64,000 nucleotides of DNA from Polyporus tsugae (GCA_024305745.1 JAHRBS010000009.1:930001-994000), one strand, 5' to 3'. Numbered from the stretch's first letter, positions 22,470 through 33,469 are shown. The notes: a model not told the origin generated them from the letters alone. Program-made: numbers and translations.

Positions 22470-23623
22470 ATGACCTCCGCTCTCCGCCCCACGCCTTGTC
22501 TGCACCTCTCGCACAAGCTGGCCCCGTCATCGCGCGCATGGCTCGCGCGGCAGTTCCGCGACCCGTACGTCAAGGCGCGGATGCAGTGGCCGGTCAACTA
22601 CCGCTCGCGCTCCGCGTTCAAGCTCGTCGAGCTCGATGCGCGCTGGCACTTCCTCGAGCACGCCGACGTGCGCACCGTCGTCGACCTCGGCGCGGCCCCC
22701 GGCGGATGGAGCCAGGTCGTCGCCGGCAAGATGGGCTGGCCGGACTCGGATCGGGATCTCTGGCTGACGAGGGAGAGGGCGGGGCAGGGGCAGGGGAAGG
22801 GCGTAGACGCCGTGGCGGGCAGAGGCGTCGGGTTCGGGCTGAAGACAGAGAAGAAGGCGCAGATGGCGAAGAGGAAGAAGGAGGGGAGGGCAGGCGACTG
22901 GAGCAGTGCACCGCCAGAGGGCGCAGAGGGTCCGGAGGATGCGGACTTCACCAAGTTGCTGGAGGAGGAGGAGGAGGAGGAGGCTATACCCCCACGGCGG
23001 ATTGGCCGGGGGTCGATCGTCGCGGTCGACCTGTTGAGAGTCGAGCCGATGCCCGGGGTACGAACGCTGCAGATGGATTTTCTGTCACCGCAGGCCGACG
23101 GGTGCATCTCTGAGCTCCTGCGCGAGCCGAGCGTGAGTGTCGTCACGGCGGCGTTGGAGGGGGACAAGGGCGTGGACGAGAGCACGCTGGAACGGGGGGA
23201 CGGGAAGGCGGACGTGATCCTGTCGGACATGGCTGCCAACTTCACGGGGAACACGACGGCGGACGTGGAGTCGAGCATGGCGATCTGCGAGTCCGTGTTC
23301 GAGTTCGCGTGTCGCCATCTACGGACAGCGGAGAGCATCGGGCGGAAGGGCGGCGGTGCGCTTGTGTACGTCTTGTCATCCATTTGGTTCTTGCTCTCCT
23401 CTCGTCCTCCACTTGAGTTGGGAAGGCTGGTATGCTGATATACTTTGCCACCGACAGACTCAAACACTTTGCGCACCCAGCAGCGGACAGCTTCAGGAAT
23501 AAAGTCCTCGTCCCCAACTTTAACAAGGTTGCGTTCACAAAGCCACCGAGTAGTCGGTCCGAGTCACCGGAAGGGTACTGGGTCTGCATGGGGTGGAGGG
23601 GTGCACCTGCATCTCGGAGGTGA
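22470..23623 (+). CDS. MRM2: mitochondrial rRNA 2'-O-methyltransferase, FtsJ/RrmJ family
   Basis: Exons 22470-23365 and 23458-23623 (92-nt intron GTACGT...GACAG); 353 aa. The N-terminus [29 protein letters not shown] is the FtsJ entry motif with the first catalytic Lys. [15 protein letters not shown] is the SAM site. [12 protein letters not shown] carries the catalytic Asp, and [17 protein letters not shown] the last Lys and Glu of the K-D-K-E set. The family 2'-O-methylates a uridine in the large mitochondrial rRNA (yeast Mrm2). The protein is longer than bacterial RrmJ because of a roughly 110-residue insertion after the SAM motif, rich in Glu, Lys and Gly and including a run of Glu. It is divergent from the sirtuin gene across 226 bp. 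Confidence 0.9.
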
Positions 23624-25660
23624 GGCCATATTCGCACTCGCGGTATACTGCCGCCCCAGTGTTGGTGTTGTATGTACATCGCCACTCTCAACATCCCGGT
23701 AAGAGCCTGTTGGCCGATGTCGCTCGGTCTATCCTGCGATTCTGAAGTAGAGTACATAATATTAGTTTAATCCATTGAGTTGACTCCTCCGGTTACATCC
23801 AATGGTGGTTCCTCCTGAAGCCATTTCTCGCGAAGTAGGTGCCGTGTTCTATGTCGGCTTAGGGGGCGAGAAGCACGGTGAGTGTTGACTCTGGTATACT
23901 AGTACATTCGCGGGGCTAATGTGTCTCTCCGATGACAAGCCTCCAAGGTCCTGCCCTCGCGATGGGTCGCAAACCGGCGAGAAGTCGCTGCAAGTCTTCG
24001 GTCCGATCGGTCCCTCTGCGTGCGCCCCGTGTTTTAACTCACAAACTCTGATGTATCGTCAGTGGGGTAGTACATATGGTTGGTACGTCATTGTTCTCCC
24101 TTGGCCTCTTTCTGCCTCTCATATCCGTCAGATAGGCTACTTTTCCACATGTTGAGCGGAGGAGATGCGGCTATACTGCCTGAATGACAGTGTCATGATC
24201 TCATCCACGGAATGGGGTGGTGATTGAACAAGGAGCGATGTTTGCTCTCGCACATCGCGGCGACCGAATGGACAGAGGTCATTAAACAAGTTGTCCGGTT
24301 TCGCGATGCTCTCGCTCTCGTGGACTGCCGTGCGCAGACCCTCCCAGACAATAGCAGGCGATTGAACTATCCGACAAACTGTAGAGCGGCCTGTCTTTAC
24401 TCCACCAAAACGGTTTGCGGTCTGCGAGATGACGCCCAGTGTTACAAGTCGGACGAGGCCGTTCGGGACGCGGCCATGAGCCCACTCCAAGCGTGAGTCA
24501 AATTTCCGTCGATCCACGTGTCGAAGCGTTCTCATGTATAGCATTGCCCTCCACAGACCCGTTCCGAAGCTACGACTCGGATCGATGGTGGACCATCCAC
24601 GGAACGCATCACGGTCAGGGGGATGAAGATGAAATTGTGTGGGCGGTAAGCACCGAACTGCACCCTCGTCGTCATTCAGGCCGCTCATTCTCCGGACGCG
24701 TGTGTGTCGACGCTGTATTGTAGATGGAAGTACGCATCCCGCCTTTGTGGTGCGGTGTGAGGCAGGAGCTTCTTTTTCAGCGAGCTTGTGCCGTCGTGGG
24801 ACTGGGAGGCTCTCAGGGCTCGTCAATGATAAGGTCTGTCGTCCTCCCCGGGTTTCCTTGTCGAGGTGTGATTTATGCGCCGCACTCTAGGCGTGTGCAT
24901 CATACGCGGCCAACAAGAGAAAAGGGGGAGACTATAGGCATATATGTGGTCGAGGCTTTTCACTGCCACCGACATGACGATTATCAGGTACTCGCACCCG
25001 GCCGCCCGCAGCATGTTTCGAAGGACTTCGACACATACTGTTCTTCTGGAGAAACCTTCTGTTTTCCCTCATGTTCATCTCCGCGGGTGCTCGGACCCGC
25101 ATAGGGGCCCGCATCTGGCACAAAGTCGCCGACTGTCCGATGCCGGAGCGTTGTTCGGACCATGCTGGGACCGGGTCTCCCACCGGCGCCGACAGTCGAG
25201 GTGGGGGCGTTCCCCAGGCCCATGCGGACGGCCATCGCTCCGAACGACAGCAGCCCGCGTACGGCTGACGATGCCGTAAGACGATGGTCCGCAACATATC
25301 CTCCGGCCATCCTTCGACGTATGATCAGTGGCTTCTGCAGAGATCCCCGCTCTCTCTTCCCCCACACACGTCCGCGTATGCCTTGTCACCACCACACGGT
25401 CCCGTCTCATCTTGGCCCCTTGTAAGTTTTTTTTTTTTGCTTGACAGTGTTCGCCGCTCTTGTGCTGATCCCTTTTTCCCAGATCGTCGCGGGAGCCAGC
25501 CTGTTCTCTGCCCCGGGCTCCCCAGGCTCCTGACGAATGCAATGGCGGAATGTATTTGGCGGTGAGATCCGAAACCCGGTTGCAAATGCCACGGCTGCTC
25601 TGACCTCATGTCCAGGAATCGATGTCTGTTCTTGGACCCCCCTTGGAACCAGCCCTTCAG
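23624..25660. other. 2-kb gene-poor region before the hydrophobin cluster
   Basis: Several frames exist (for example a 229-codon frame on the minus strand at 24137-24826) but I recognise no domain and no consistent exon chain. A run of ten T lies near 25430. It may hold decayed sequence. Confidence 0.45.
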
Positions 25661-25661
25661 C

Positions 25662-25669
25662 ATATAAAC
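25662..25669 (+). promoter_or_regulatory. TATA box of hydrophobin gene A
   Basis: CATATAAA lies about 100 bp before the ATG at 25768, the usual place for a strongly expressed fungal secretory gene. The other hydrophobin genes here have TATA-like boxes at similar distance. Confidence 0.55.
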
Positions 25670-25767
25670 GATGAGGAGCTGCCCGACATTTTCCAGACAT
25701 CACTGCACGAGTCTCCACCGCAAGCTCAAGCCCTGAGCAACTATCTTCCATCAGTACCTTGTTAGCT

Positions 25768-26846
25768 ATGTTCGCCCTCAAGCTCACCCTCGCACTGGCC
25801 GCCTTCCTTGGTCAGGGCTTCGCGAGCCCCCTCATCACCCAGCCTCCCACCCCCGCCTCGAGCGCCGCCCTCTCTGTCGAGACCATCCCGATCGCCCAAT
25901 GCCTGGCCAGCGTCGTGTGCTGCCAGTCGACGATCGACCTCCCGACGCTCCCGGTGGATAGCTTGACGTCCATTCTTCCCCTGCCCTCTGGCATCCCTCT
26001 TCCCACCTTGGGTCCCAAGGCCGGCTTCGAATGCTCGTCGGCGACAGACCTCGATATCCTTGGAAATCAGTGGTACGCTTGCGAACTCACGTTTAACCAT
26101 GAACTTTGCCGCTGATCCCGAACTCGCAGCTTGGCCGGTGGCACGCCTCTCTGCTGCCAGTTCGTCGCGCCTGGTGCGTAAACGCCGTCTCTCGCTTTCA
26201 TCCATCCCTAATGTGACTATGTGCTGATCCATATATTTCTCCACCAGCTGGCCTAGTGGCCGAGGGCTGCCAGGACGCCATCAACCCCATCCTCCCGACC
26301 ATCCCGGGCCTGCCCACGTCGCTCCCCGTTAGCATCCCCGGGCTGCCCACGTCGCTCCCCATCAGTATTCCCGGACTACCCACATCGCTCCCCATCAGCA
26401 TCCCCGGACTGCCTACGTCCCTCCCCATCTCCCTCCCCATCTCATTGGTCTCTCTTCCGACGTCCCTCCCCGTTTCCCTTCCGACGAGCCTGCCGATCTC
26501 TCTCCCGACTTCGTTACCTATTTCCCTTCCGACAAGCCTGCCGATCTCTCTCCCCACGTCGCTCCCCATCTCTCTCCCCACGTCTCTTCCGATCTCTCTC
26601 CCCACGTCTCTTCCGATCTCGCTCCCCACCAGCCTCCCCATCTCGCTCCCGATCATCGACTCTTCGACCTCTGCGACCCCCTCCCCGTCCGACCCGTTGC
26701 CGACGAGCCTACCGGTTTCCCTCCCCACCTCGCTCCCTGTTTCTCTCCCCACCTCGCTTCCCATTTCGCTGCCCACGAGCCTTCCTGTCTCTCTCCCCAC
26801 GAGCCTCCCCATCTCCTTGCCCACTGGCCTTCCGATCGGCTTGTGA
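25768..26846 (+). CDS. hydrophobin A: class I hydrophobin with long LPTSLPIS repeat tail
   Basis: Exons 25768-26072, 26130-26173, 26248-26846; 315 aa. A signal peptide ends near residue 19 (GFAS). The eight hydrophobin cysteines fall at about 45, 51-52, 89, 102, 110-111 and 124, spacing C-X5-CC-X36-C-X12-C-X7-CC-X12-C. Intron 1 splits the codon of Cys5 (TG|C) and intron 2 is phase 1, as in the other three hydrophobin genes here. The core is followed by about 190 residues that have no cysteine: first 11-residue units (IPGLPTSLPIS), then many 8-residue LPTSLPIS/LPTSLPVS units, with one non-repeat break (IDSSTSATPSPSDP). Hydrophobins normally end a few residues after Cys8. They self-assemble at air-water interfaces on aerial hyphae; the tail may anchor to or space the film from the wall (inference). 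Confidence 0.88.
26299..26843 (+). repeat. 24-bp coding minisatellite (LPTSLPIS units)
   Basis: Tandem units of about 24 bp, such as CTCCCCACGTCTCTTCCGAT plus four bases, encode LPTSLPIS. The first units are 33 bp (IPGLPTSLPIS). Neighbouring units are nearly identical in sequence, which suggests recent unequal exchange. The opposite strand is also open because the repeat lacks stops in that frame; I take that frame as a by-product. Confidence 0.9.
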
Positions 26847-27575
26847 AAAGTGTGGCCGCGGAGCAGCGGTCAGGTAGAGATGAAAAGTGGATGGACCCAG
26901 GGTCGGCGGACTGGGATGATATGTGTATAACTCTTCATGCTTCATGACCTCAGCCTTACTGATGGCTGTATTACGTGTTGGAAATGATCATTTGAACGCT
27001 TGCCCCGCATGCGCTCATATACTCAAGAGGACGTTGTGCTGCGACTGTCACGAGTTGGCGCGTTGACAATCGATGATATAAATCTGTGAGAATGACGATC
27101 GCGCCCCCTCCATTTGCCTGCCAACGCTGCTACACCGCTAAACATACAACACGTCCGAGAACCTAGACAGTGGACTGCCCGCGCCGGCGTTGAATGAAGA
27201 CTCGGAATATATAGACGAATAATGATAGTTTGTAATCCTACGCGTGCTATTAGGTATGTCGCCCGATTTAATTTTGCTCGATCGTGTATGCGCACAATTC
27301 CAGACAACATACGACTAGCCTGTTAGCTACGGAGGATTGCGAAATAACACGGACGAATTCCAAAAGGAAACGAGAAGTGCGAAGCGACAACAAGTCGAGG
27401 AGCTCATTGCGAAGGTAAGTCAGATCATAGCGATGTACGAAAAGCCGCGAAGACGCGAAGACGCGATCACCTGCGGATGACCGTTGGTAAATGCACGACG
27501 ATGGCGAGCTATTGCATATGAGGCCTACCAGTCACCGATGGACGATAATCTCGAGGGAATGCGGACGCCGCGACG
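26847..27575. other. intergenic, convergent hydrophobin genes A and B
   Basis: 729 bp containing the 3' ends of two convergent genes. No further gene is recognised. Confidence 0.5.
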
Positions 27576-28454
27576 TCAAAGGTGGATGGGAACGCATCCA
27601 ATGTTGATAAGTCCCTCTGGAAACACGCATATACGCGGTCAGCACTTCCCATCTGGTCCCGGAAGCACACGTCGGCTTACGGTACGTGTTGTTATTGCAA
27701 CACACGGGGCTTTGGTTACTGCAAGGTGCGCATATAGTCAGCGATTCACGCTTTACGGTGCAAGACGACGACTCTCAGGAGGGCAAACGCACCATTCGAC
27801 CCCTCCCCCCAGGGAAAGTGCGCTGATCGGCGAACACGACGTTCCGACTAGCCCGTCGCCCAGGCCGTTCAGGACGTCCACCGCGATGCCCAGCGCCGAG
27901 AGGATGCCGCTCATGTCGGGGCTGCTGGCGGGCGCGACCGTGTCGCAACACTGCAGCGAGCCGGTGTTGCACTCCCCTCCTGGGCCGGGGCTCGCGCTCG
28001 GCGTGCTCGACACCGTGACGGTTGTTGGCGCGCCGACGGCGGTCTGCGTCAGGACGTCCGTGTCCGTGTCAGTCAGCGTCTTGGTGACGGTGATGGTGGC
28101 GGCAGGAGCGCCATCGGTGACCGTCCGCGTCATGACCTCCGTCTGGGTCATGGTTCGGGTGTGCGGGCGCCGGGCGCCCGTGGACGTGCGGAGGGATGTG
28201 TACGTTACGGTGGCGGTGGACACGGAAAATATGGTGTGGGTGCGCACGATGTCGGACGTGTAGGTCGCCGTGTAGGTGTGGGGACCATCGCAGTCGGGGT
28301 CGTCGTGCCTGGGGTGGAGGGGGCGGCTCGGCGGGTGCGAGAGATTGCTAGAGGGGCTCGCTGGGATGAGGCGAGGGTGCGGGTGTGGGCTGGACAAGGT
28401 TGGGACAGAGAGTGTAAGGAAGAACGAAGCGAGGATGGAGAGCGAGAGCTTCAT
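27576..28454 (-). CDS. hydrophobin B: class I hydrophobin with Thr/Val-rich arm
   Basis: Exons (minus): 27793-28454, 27681-27718, 27576-27616; 246 aa. The signal peptide is MKLSLSILASFFLTLSVPTLSS. Residues about 50-160 are rich in Thr and Val with alternating T-x-T patterns (TYTATYTSD, TATVTYTSLRTST, ATITVTKTLTDTD), followed by a Pro/Gly linker and then the hydrophobin core with Cys at about 162, 169-170, 207, 221, 227-228 and 241. The C-terminus GLINIGCVPIHL is typical of class I hydrophobins. The Cys5 codon is split TG|T by intron 1. The Thr-rich arm is a likely O-mannosylation region. Exons 2 and 3 are 38 and 41 nt, the same as in hydrophobin C. Confidence 0.9.
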
Positions 28455-28550
28455 CTTCGGAGAGGGTTTCGCGGGGGAAATGAGAACGGGAGGGGGGACG
28501 GTGGGGGTGCGAAGAGACGCGGACGTCGGGGGTGATGGTATTCAGGCTGG

Positions 28551-28558
28551 AATATATA
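28551..28558 (-). promoter_or_regulatory. TATA box of hydrophobin gene B
   Basis: On the minus strand GGTATATATT lies about 97 bp before the ATG at 28454. Confidence 0.5.
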
Positions 28559-28559
28559 C

Positions 28560-29774
28560 CGTCTTCACTCGCCCAAAGATCGCCAAAGATCGAATGTGAA
28601 GCTTGTGAAGCATAGAGGTGAAGGAGAGCATCTTGCAAGTTTCATACGGCCTGCCAATCGAATGGAGTGTGATGTTGACTTTCTGGTGCGGCTGGGAGTA
28701 GGTCTACCAGGATTCCAAGCATATACCATGGAATAAAGCTAGAGGGTTGTTGGAGATCTTCTGGGATATTCTCGGCGCACCAGATGGGCAACTTTGGCAT
28801 CCGTCGTCGACTCGGATTCGTAACTTGCAGACAGGTTTAGTAGTCGCGCGTACAATGAGACAGCATATGCATGTATTCGGATAGGCCCACCACTGTTGCT
28901 TGCACTTATTGGCGATCACTAGGCTCTTGGTCTTGAAAAGCTTGTAATTGATCTGCTTCAAGTACGTTCATAATGGAGATTTAGGAAGGAGCTTCTTTCA
29001 AGTGGCAGTGTCGCGGTAAGAAAAACGATTAGCGCTGTCCGGCTCGAACAAAATACGCGGCGTTTGCCGGGAAAGTGGCTACATTGGTTCAGTGACAGGC
29101 GCGCGGTCTTCGTCCCGAGCGCCGTACAGTTTTTCGGATTCCGTTCCTGCTCGCGAAAATGGGCCAGACTCGTACGAGAATATCATATAGATCTGGCAGG
29201 ATTTGGATTTTATCGTACGGCACCGTTATTATACGCGACTGCCCAAACTCGCGTTGGATTCACGAATCCAACTAAGTTGGAGTTAGCGCTGCGGCTGTTC
29301 GGCATTTGTCAGGATGCAACGTCCGAAACGACCGAGGCGACGCATTTTTTCGAACCAATCGGCAGTACTTATTGCACCGATCGTCGGAGCCCGCAGTGAG
29401 GTTACGCACCGCTGATGTAGTATTTATATGCGCGTCGTCATCGCAGTCAGTCAGGTTTTGTGTGAGCCTGTGGGGCCCCATGTATGCGCGAAAAAGGTAT
29501 ATTATCGGTATTAAGGGAGCCGACCGGTGACACTGATATCGACGAAACTTGGAAACCAGCGAGAACCCAAGGTACAGAAGCACCATAGTTGTATTATACG
29601 CAAAAGCACCAGAGCACGGAGACACAAAATGAGCGAGGGTATGACTCGGAATCGGCGCCACGAGTCTATCAAGTAAAATAAACCTAAGTTATGCAGCAGC
29701 ATGCCGCTGGGTTCGGAGGGCCGCCTACAGCGGGGCGGTCATGGCGGCCCTCGAAACCCGGGTCAACGCGACGT
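28560..29774. other. 1.2-kb intergenic region with a short palindrome
   Basis: No gene is recognised. A perfect 9-bp inverted repeat with a 2-nt loop (GTTGGATTC AC GAATCCAAC) lies at 29253-29272, inside sequence that is more AT-rich than the genes around it. Confidence 0.4.
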
Positions 29775-30782
29775 TCACAGGCTGACCGGGATGCAGCCAA
29801 CGCTGATCAAACCACCTGCGTCGCAAGCGAGGAAAATTAGCAACGGAAGCCCCAGCGAGACACGAGCATCGGGACTCACCCTCCGAGTTGTTCTCGCAGC
29901 ACACGGGGTGTGCGTTGCTGTAACGCAAAGCGGTCCGTGTCAGCGCGCGTATACCTCCACGAGGCACTCCTGATCCTCCCACTAGGACTGGCAAGGGACT
30001 CACCAAGAGTCCTCCCCGACGATCCCGAGGACCGTGATCGGGCTGCAGTTCAGGCCTACGGCGACATTGGCACCAGAGACAATCGCATTCAGCAGTCCGC
30101 CGAGCAGGCCCTGGTCCACGGAGCTCGCGTCGCCTAGCTGGTCCATGATGGCCTGCTGACCGTCCGAGGTGCCCGACTGCGCCATGGTGTTGCAGCACTG
30201 GATAGGGCCGGTGTTGCACTGACCGCCGGAGTTGCCGTTGCCTCCAGATGGCGCGTTGCTCGGAGTGCCAGCGGGGGCGCTGCCCGTCCAGGTGGGGGCG
30301 TTGCCCGGAGCACTAGTTGGCCAAGTGGCGGGAGCGCTAGTCGGCCAAGTGCCCGGGTTCCCAGTGGAAAGGGAGCCGGTGGGGAGGGAAGCTGTGGGGA
30401 GAGAAATAGTAGGGAGGGCAATGGTAGGGAGAGAAATGGTGGGGAGGGGAGGAAGCCCGGTGGGAAGGGAAGGAAGCACGCTGGAAACGGGAGGAACCCC
30501 GGTGGGGATGGTAGGAAGCACGGTAGAAACGGGAGCCACGGTGGAGAGCGGAGGGATCACGATGGGCTCAGAGGAAATGCCGGTGGGCAAAGGCTCGGCG
30601 GTAATGGGAAGGCTCGGGACGACCGGGATGGTAGGAACCGGAGAGAAAATGGAGGTGGTAGGTTCGGTGGGGATTGGGAGGGACCACTCGGTTATCGTGG
30701 TCGTTGTCTCGCAGGGAACCGGGGAGGCGGAGACGAGAGCCGCGAGGGCGAAGAAGGTGAGGGCGGCGAAGCGGGCGGACAT
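29775..30782 (-). CDS. hydrophobin C: class I hydrophobin with N-terminal Pro/LPT-rich arm
   Basis: Exons (minus): 30004-30782, 29880-29917, 29775-29815; 285 aa. The signal peptide is MSARFAALTFFALAALVSAS. Residues 20-185 are a Pro/Thr/Ser/Leu-rich arm with repeats such as LPTISLPTIALPTISLPTAS and WPTSAPATWPTSAPGN, containing one Cys near residue 23. The core then has Cys at about 189, 196-197, 246, 260, 266-267 and 280, ending GLISVGCIPVSL. Most class I hydrophobins are 100-130 aa, so the arm more than doubles the protein. The position is opposite to hydrophobin A, whose LPT repeat is C-terminal. Intron positions and phases match genes B and D. Confidence 0.92.
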
Positions 30783-30902
30783 GTCGAAGGACTGGTTGGG
30801 TTTGGAAAGAGAGTGAAGGAGACTGATGAGATCTCGAAGGAGTGAACGTCGCTGCACCTGTGGGGCTAGGGAGCGATGGGGTCTTCTGGGGCATCCTTGA
30901 GA

Positions 30903-30910
30903 GTTTTTAT
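30903..30910 (-). promoter_or_regulatory. TATA-like box of hydrophobin gene C
   Basis: On the minus strand CATAAAAACT lies about 120 bp before the ATG at 30782. Confidence 0.4.
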
Positions 30911-30911
30911 G

Positions 30912-32030
30912 GGAGGAACGGGGCCGAGCGGAGCGTGGGACGTTGGAAGGCCGATGGGACGACGAGACGGCCTTGGGGGTTTGGATGGAGCCGAAAGTCG
31001 ACTAAGGACTTCTGAGCTGGGAGAGGCATATACCGCATCCATGCATCCACAAGGGAGGTCATTAGAGAAAGGAAAAATGACTGTTTGGTCGAAAGTGCGG
31101 GCTAGCGAAAGACAGCAGGAGGCGGCGTCCAGCTGGAGCTGAATGAAGATCATCTCGAATACGTCCTCGGACGAATGGCTGGCTGGCACATCGAGTAGGA
31201 GCTTTGGACGATGGACCCCAAGTCTTGTTCAAGAGATCGAGCTGCCGTTGGAGGGTGCGAGCCGGGTAAGAGGAAGCGGAAGAAGCGGAGATCGACCTGA
31301 ATTAGCCTGAATACGTCTGTGATCGGGAGACGGAACATACCTCGGCGGCGCACGTTAGGAGACCGAAGAGGGCTGAGGTCGGTCAGAGGTTGACGTGGTT
31401 GACAGTCGGTGGGGCGTTGTTCGTGTTAGTAGAAGGGACTGGTAGAGTGAGTACAAGACCGCTGAGGTTATGAGACTGTACGGGGTATATTGATTGCGGC
31501 CCAGTGATGTGCGCTATGCGCCAGAGCTGCAGGAGCCAATGAGGTGTTGGGGAGTGGGCTGGATGGAGGCGCCGACTGGAAGGATGGAAGCGAGCAGCGG
31601 GCGCAGGATGAAAATGAAAATAGCCCAGTGGTACGCTGACCGAAGGTAGAACGCCTGCCAGCGATCGCCTCCGCGCTCGGCGCAGGAATGGAAGCCAATC
31701 CGTGGACACCAGACGCCACAAAGCGGTCGCGGAAAAGAGGCGCCCGACTGAGCGCTCGCCCGCTGAAGCCTCTGCCAGAGTCCAGCGCTGGCACTCGCAC
31801 GTCGACAAGACAATGATCCCCCCGGATGGCCCAAATTGTGCAGGGTCGTTTTTCTCGTCTTCGGCGATTTCGTCTTCAGCTCTCCCCATCCTTTGAGGGT
31901 CTTGCAGTTGACAGTGGAGCAGCTGGACACTGAGAACGTGAAAAGCAACGTTACTTCACTCCATCGAGCTTCCACATGTCTCTGTGAAGGAACATACCGT
32001 TGTTTCAGATCATGTTCAACTCCCCTCGCC
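30912..32030. other. divergent intergenic region of hydrophobins C and D
   Basis: About 1.1 kb between two divergent hydrophobin genes. Frames here lack recognisable domains. It is a likely shared regulatory region. Confidence 0.45.
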
Positions 32031-32032
32031 CC

Positions 32033-32040
32033 TACAAAAG
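32033..32040 (+). promoter_or_regulatory. TATA-like box of hydrophobin gene D
   Basis: TACAAAAG lies about 106 bp before the ATG at 32146, followed by a CT-rich leader. Confidence 0.4.
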
Positions 32041-32145
32041 CCCGTCGGGACGCAGCCAGACGGACCTAGTCGCCTTCCTCCCCTAGCCCGGTGCCCCTGC
32101 ATTTCGCCTACCTTTCAACGACACCCCACAGCCTCACCCCACACG

Positions 32146-32622
32146 ATGAAGTTCCTCGCGACTCTCACAGCGTTCGCTCTCTCCCTCGTCGTCGTCCACC
32201 CCGACGCGGTATTCTCCCTTCCTTCCCGTCGGAGCGAGCCATCGACATCGCAATGCTCGACGGGCGCCGTCCGTTGCTGCAACTCTGTCGAAGCACCCGA
32301 CTCGCCCAAGCTGGCGCCCATCCTCGACGCCTTGAGGCTTACCACCCAGTCGGACCAACACGTCGGCCTTTCCTGCGATCCTGTCCCCGTCGGCAGCGTC
32401 GGCGGAGCACCCAGCTGGTGAGTCTAATGTTCCTTGACGTAATCGCGAAGAGATGACGCTGAACGATCTTGCTTTCATAGTAACGCGATGCCGGTCTGCT
32501 GTAGCGGGAACGACTTTGGTAAGTGTCCTGGTCACGGCCGTAGACGTTTGATGTTGATGACCGTGACGCTCGTGGCAGGCGGCGTCAGCATGGGCTGCTC
32601 ACCAGTCCCTCTCATTCTCTAA
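32146..32622 (+). CDS. hydrophobin D: minimal class I hydrophobin
   Basis: Exons 32146-32417, 32481-32518, 32579-32622; 117 aa, the normal family size. The signal peptide is MKFLATLTAFALSLVVVHPDAVFS. Cys lie at about 37, 44-45, 77, 91, 97-98 and 110, spacing C-X6-CC-X31-C-X13-C-X5-CC-X11-C. Intron 1 splits Cys5 (TG|T), and exon 2 is 38 nt as in B and C. It has no repeat arm. The family role is to form amphipathic rodlet films on hyphae or fruit bodies. It was probably the type from which the longer neighbours were elaborated, or the reverse by loss; the sequence does not decide this. Confidence 0.93.
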
Positions 32623-33469
32623 AACCGGACCGTGTCCGAAGCTACTAGTACAACCTAGGATTCAGAGATGTGAGTAGACGCTTTTCCAGTGGCTTGACAG
32701 CGGACTCCAGTACTCATCCATCCTCGTGTCAAGTTGATTTTAGTCGTTAAACTTAGAGCACATCGCTATGTTGTTACATCTCTAGCTTTCTTCTTCCTCC
32801 GCGAAGTCAGGCTTCTTGCTTTCTTCTTCTCAGCCGACTTCGCCGTACTGTGTACACACGTTCCGATTAGTATATTCCACTGGACTTGGTGACGATGATA
32901 GCACATTGTAAACCCTCACCATCCTGGTAATGAACTACGCTGCCGTGAAGCAGTTAGATATGCCACCCATAGGTATGTGGTACATGGAGTAAATTGTGCC
33001 ATCGATCGCTGTCTCTGTCAAGGACGTGTTAGTGAGCTGCCAGTGAGTGGGCCGACGAATCGATCCATATCATCCGAGTCCCCAAATTCGGATGGGATAC
33101 TTACTCGGTACCGTCGCAGTATGGAGAAACCGTGACCCAACAACCGTGCACTACTGTTACGCAAAAGCTAGCCATTGTACGGTGCTGCAGCGCGATGGGA
33201 GGTGGTGGGAGTCGGACACCATCAGGCTGGCTAGCCGGGCATGATGCATGATGCAGATGGTTCAATTCAAGTGAGAGCCGCCGTCGAGTTTTTGATTATT
33301 TGGCATTATGTCCCAACAGCTGGACCTAAATTTGAAATCTCCGATGGGATAACTTAATAGCTCAGCCAAACTTGGAAAGACATGTCGTGCAGGCTGGCTT
33401 CGGCGAGTCCGACTCGGAGCAAGTCGATCTACTCAACCCTCGTCGTCTTCATTCTCGTCGAGACCGTCT
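32623..33469. other. 847 bp intergenic, nothing recognised
   Basis: AT-richer than its surroundings. It contains the terminator of hydrophobin D and the promoter of POP7. No gene is seen. Confidence 0.45.

Noticed and set aside
24137..24826. 229-codon minus-strand frame
   Set aside because: No motif, no splice partners, and amino-acid composition typical of random GC-rich sequence.
26198..26824. Long minus-strand frame antisense to the hydrophobin A repeat (Gly/Arg-rich units)
   Set aside because: It exists only because the 24-bp repeat lacks stops on both strands. It has no start context, domain or exon chain.
31383..31889. 168-codon minus-strand frame between hydrophobins C and D
   Set aside because: No recognisable domain, and codon use does not resemble the neighbours.
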